Assembly: GCA_028565635.1 (NCBI GenBank)
Contig: JAOXYB010065835.1
Span: 1 to 10,263 of the forward strand
Length of the DNA stretch: 10,263 bases
Origin: Phoronis ovalis
Taxonomy: Eukaryota > Phoronida > Phoronidae
Reading direction: 5' to 3'
Numbering within the stretch: position 1 is the first letter of the stretch; every line of letters starts with the position of its first letter. The notes under the pieces are model-generated. The model made no database searches. It saw nothing but the letters and a program-made list of their open reading frames with translations, and had not been told where the DNA came from. Positions 8,801 through 10,263 of this stretch are shown here, piece after piece. Made by a program: the position numbers and the translations under genes.

Positions 8801-8972
8801 ACAAAAAATGCTCTTCACAATTGGAGCTATAAAACATCACTTTAGATTATTAACATTTTACTTATTAGCATTTCGTCCACGATTATACAACGTAAATACT
8901 TTTATATAAGTGAAGATTGTTCTGTACACATACCTGAACTGCAAGCAGAAGGTAAATAACCGATGTCAACAT
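5513..8972 (-). CDS. ZP-domain type I membrane protein, six coding exons
   Basis: Join, on the minus strand, of 8972-8934, 8528-8317, 7888-7743, 7314-7163, 6554-6262 and 5827-5513. Seen: a signal peptide, then ZP-N (Cys 27, 61, 81, 114 in the 386-residue version), ZP-C (Cys 165, 194, 213, 254, 267, 272, 280, 285), RRRR at 290-293, a juxtamembrane Cys 336, a transmembrane helix about 344-366 and an 18-residue tail. The most diagnostic stretch is exon 5, CFRFNSVDTLYFECAVAYC, which fits the ZP-C pattern F.F....v.f.C.v..C. Known of the family: ZP modules polymerise into extracellular filaments or matrices after cleavage near the membrane (egg coats, cuticle and apical matrices, uromodulin-like proteins). 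Inferred: a small filament-forming or cell-surface matrix protein; substrate and tissue cannot be told. No extra EGF, sushi or other domain precedes the ZP module, so it is a minimal ZP protein. All exons are open and all introns have GT-AG ends, which argues for a live gene. The only doubtful junction is exon 1/exon 2. Confidence 0.88.
5828..6261 (-). other. ZP intron 5, with (TA)n tract
   Basis: A 434-base phase 0 intron with GTAAGT...GTGTAG ends. It contains a (TA)n microsatellite at 5846-5880, just before the acceptor. Otherwise it is AT-rich and shows nothing further. Confidence 0.8.
5846..5880. repeat. (TA)n microsatellite
   Basis: Thirty-five bases of uninterrupted TA dinucleotides lie inside ZP intron 5, with only about 17 bases between the tract and the acceptor AG. 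Confidence 0.95.
6262..6554 (-). CDS. ZP gene exon 5: ZP-C core
   Basis: The acceptor is a T-tract ending TTTCAG and the donor is GGG|GTAAGT. Two bases plus 97 codons, phase 1 in and phase 0 out. Six cysteines are present. VKAVSCLAAPD and FANHCGTGN correspond to the ZP-C positions usually written 'C.a.p' and 'li.nGC'. The segment MKCFRFNSVDTLYFECAV and then AYC and DTKC gives the closely spaced cysteine cluster typical of ZP-C. This is the exon that most clearly identifies the family. On the plus strand a 93-codon frame (6353-6634) overlaps it and is a shadow. Confidence 0.9.
6555..7162 (-). other. ZP intron 4, with microsatellite cluster
   Basis: A 608-base phase 1 intron, the longest within the coding region. 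It carries an (AAAT/ATAA)n, (AT)n and (GTAT)n cluster near 6801-6848. No coding signal is visible inside. Confidence 0.8.
6801..6848. repeat. Compound microsatellite (AAAT)n-(AT)n-(GTAT)n
   Basis: TATAAATAAATAAA is followed by an AT run and three GTAT/ATGT units, within ZP intron 4. An ordinary low-complexity tract. Confidence 0.85.
7163..7314 (-). CDS. ZP gene exon 4: linker end and start of ZP-C
   Basis: The acceptor is a T-run followed by AG at 7316-7315 and the donor is TTAA|GTAAGT. One base completes Asn from exon 3, 50 codons follow, and one base is left over to make Thr with exon 5. The ZP-C reading is recognisable at ATGCSLGSTTEELFLRLAL, matching the family's 'G..v.LG..l.l.v.l' entry into ZP-C. 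Both junction phases agree only in this frame. A second frame in the same exon is also open from an internal AG at 7272-7271 and is cysteine rich; it is described among the findings and is not the frame chosen here. Confidence 0.85.
7315..7742 (-). other. ZP intron 3
   Basis: A 428-base phase 2 intron with GTAAGA...TTTTTTAG ends. Open frames on both strands (7245-7448 plus, 7271-7525 minus) are AT-rich, straddle the exon boundary and have no family resemblance. Nothing else seen. Confidence 0.8.
7743..7888 (-). CDS. ZP gene exon 3: ZP-N second half and linker
   Basis: The acceptor AAATTTTAG is followed by 48 codons plus two bases and the donor AAA|GTAAGAG. The first part (AGTTLTVTFYL, then YEYTVACD) supplies the last ZP-N strands and its fourth cysteine; ZP-N normally closes with a 'y.v.C.' strand like this. 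After it comes a Ser/Thr/Pro/Gly-rich stretch (SGSPTTGNTPATT), the flexible linker between ZP-N and ZP-C and a likely site of O-glycosylation. Phase 0 in and phase 2 out. Confidence 0.85.
7889..8316 (-). other. ZP intron 2
   Basis: A 428-base phase 0 intron with GTAAGT...ATTTTAG ends, by coincidence the same length as intron 3. An 83-codon minus-strand frame (8052-8303) lies inside it; its composition is Ile/Phe/Tyr rich as expected from AT-rich noncoding DNA. Confidence 0.8.
8317..8528 (-). CDS. ZP gene exon 2: ZP-N first half
   Basis: The exon gives 2 bases plus 70 codons, between the acceptor ATGTAG and the donor GTG|GTAAGT. The protein begins YSVPAGQAVYTC, and three cysteines occur in the ZP-N order: one before the first strand (YTC), one mid-module (GGTCEH) and one in DDECGV, the analogue of the family's '..CG' motif. 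Alternating hydrophobic residues (EIVFTY, NRLVVATAL, ALTLTV) suit the Ig-like beta sandwich of ZP-N. The exon ends in phase 0. It is richer in G+C than the flanking introns. The frame stays open upstream of the acceptor to 8565, which permits a longer form adding 13 residues (HYLIQLCSLLHVV). Confidence 0.85.
8529..8933 (-). other. ZP intron 1, boundaries uncertain
   Basis: About 400 bases between the signal-peptide exon and ZP-N. The obvious donor (GTATGTG at 8933) and obvious acceptor (TAG at 8531-8529) do not agree in phase. A good-looking internal acceptor, ATCATGCAG, ends at about 8774 (minus strand), but I found no in-phase micro-exon behind it that avoids a stop. Confidence 0.55.
8934..8972 (-). 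CDS. ZP gene exon 1: signal peptide
   Basis: The ATG at 8972-8970 opens MLTSVIYLLLAVQ, a compact signal peptide with a leucine-rich core; the exon ends CAG before a strong GTATGTG donor. No other ATG gives a hydrophobic leader here. Upstream, 9004-8996 on this strand reads CTGTTTCAG, a good acceptor, so a 5' UTR intron probably ends at 8996 and the exon would run 8995-8934. The start is in frame 0, whereas exon 2 needs a phase 1 partner. Three resolutions are possible: use of the next GT (GTGTAC, exon end 8929), which adds V and makes Leu across the junction; a more distal acceptor for exon 2 at 8565; or an unseen micro-exon. The protein is secretory in each case. Confidence 0.75.
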
Positions 8973-8995
8973 CTCTTTATTTTCGACTTTATTTC

Positions 8996-10263
8996 CTGAA
9001 ACAGTTAAAATCCATGTATAATGGTGAATTTAATTTCTGGAAATTGTAATGTACGCTTTTTTTAAATAATATTCATCTATTCCCAAACCAGTGAAATAAA
9101 AACATGATTAATTAATTTTCTGAATATAGTGACTATTTTGAGTTAAAATCTAAAAATTCAATATACAAAGTCAAAAAGCATTTAAGTAATAATGAATGCC
9201 CTTTCTAGAAAAAATAAGCAATACACACATATCAAATAGTAATACAATATACAATAAAGTTGCTAAACTTTTAATTTCAGAGTTAAACTGTGAAGTCTGA
9301 ATTATAATACTCAACGTAAATGCCATTTGAAGCCGACGATAAATATTAAAATGTGTCTACCAGCACTTCATCGGGCAAGTACTGATTATTTTCTGTCGGA
9401 AAATATAGCAGGTTCTTCATTCAATTAAAGCAATGCAGAAGCTCTGAGTAAATCAAACTCTCGCCTATTAATATTGTGTCACTCTTAGCTATAACATTAC
9501 AATAATAGTAGGTAGCTCGATATATTTTTACACACAAGAACGTAATGCTATTTTTAAATAAGAAAAATCTAAATAAAATCTTTAAGAGCTTACATGCAAG
9601 TATTAAGTTTTGTTTGATTTAAATATATCAATATGAAAAATAATGATTATTATATTCTTCGAACAGTTAGTTTAAAAAAATAAGAATCAGATTAAACTTT
9701 TAACATGTTAACATTTTAACATGTGTACGAGCAGTTTAAAAAGTTTTGTATCAAAATTTTGTGCTCAACAAAGGTATAATTATACGTTATAACAACATAC
9801 ATTATAAATAACCTCTGGAGGTTTATGTACTTTTCATTTTCTGTTGATGATACTTTAAAGTACAAGTCCCCGGAAATCAGTGTGAACCCATCTATACTAT
9901 TATTTCGTTAAACTGTTATTTCGTAGTGTAATCTGATTTTGAATATGTCGATTTGTGTCAAAAAAAATGTTTAATTCAAAATATATTAAATTACTGCAGC
10001 TTGTAAACAGTATGGTATATGATTATACCTGTCTAATATTTTATCAAAAAAAAGATAAATCAATTTAATTATGCGTTAGTTCTATATTATTATCATTCTA
10101 TATTGGCATGTTTCTCCAAAAAATGAATAAAAAACATAGGAAACAACTGATTTCGAATTCATTATATTTATGAAATATTCTATTTGCGAATGCTTTAATT
10201 ATATTACACACAATGCTGTATATATGACACATGCACAATCTCGGTTGAAGTTCATATGAAATA
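8996..10263 (-). other. Upstream region of the ZP gene, AT-rich
   Basis: The stretch has no convincing coding frame on either strand. The acceptor-like CTGTTTCAG ending at 8996 suggests a 5' UTR intron. Candidate partner donors on the minus strand are CAG|GTATAATC (exon end 10029) and GCAT|GTAAGC (exon end 9594); neither can be chosen by eye. A direct repeat of TTTTAACATGT occurs near 9698-9725, and one copy includes the palindrome TAACATGTTA. A promoter is expected here or beyond the window, but I cannot place one. Confidence 0.35.

Overview
The window looks like AT-rich nuclear DNA of an invertebrate animal. The reasons are spliceosomal introns with GTAAGT/GTAAGA donors and AG acceptors, a secreted/transmembrane zona pellucida (ZP) type protein (essentially a metazoan family), eroded Ty3/Gypsy-like and LINE-like retroelement pieces, and several microsatellites. 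I cannot name a species. No operon, bacterial gene, rRNA, tRNA or CRISPR array is visible.

Right half (about 5.48-9.0 kb, minus strand): one apparently intact gene in six coding exons, 8972-8934, 8528-8317, 7888-7743, 7314-7163, 6554-6262 and 5827-5513. No single open frame covers it because the exons are short and the frame moves at each intron. Joined by hand, it reads as a type I membrane protein of about 386-397 residues. In order it has a signal peptide, a ZP-N module with four cysteines, a linker, a ZP-C module with eight cysteines, an RRRR furin-type cleavage site, a post-cleavage hydrophobic patch, one transmembrane helix and a short tail ending NPGF. A poly(A) signal lies 29 bases after the stop. 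Intron phases agree at four of the five junctions; the signal-peptide junction is ambiguous. The 1.3 kb upstream of the gene (9.0-10.26 kb) is AT-rich and probably holds its 5' UTR intron and perhaps its promoter.

Left half (0-5.4 kb) is repeat and relic territory. It holds a LINE-like C-terminal scrap on the minus strand (about 114-314), a 196-codon plus-strand frame (974-1564) with a Cys/His cluster resembling one I recall from transposon-associated invertebrate proteins, a possible isolated Cys-rich exon (about 1983-2076), and a G-rich repeat cassette (about 2045-2513) with inverted ends and a perfect hairpin. These are followed by a heavily decayed Ty3/Gypsy reverse transcriptase-RNase H remnant (2752-3640) and a degenerate 29-bp tandem repeat (about 5181-5290). 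The rest of this half is AT-rich and shows no feature I can support.

The best candidates for a second look are the complete ZP gene, the signal-peptide junction, an alternative acceptor in ZP exon 4 that would switch to a short Cys-rich C-terminus, the (TA)n tract next to the last acceptor, the 196-codon frame, and the link between the Cys-rich mini-exon and the repeat cassette.
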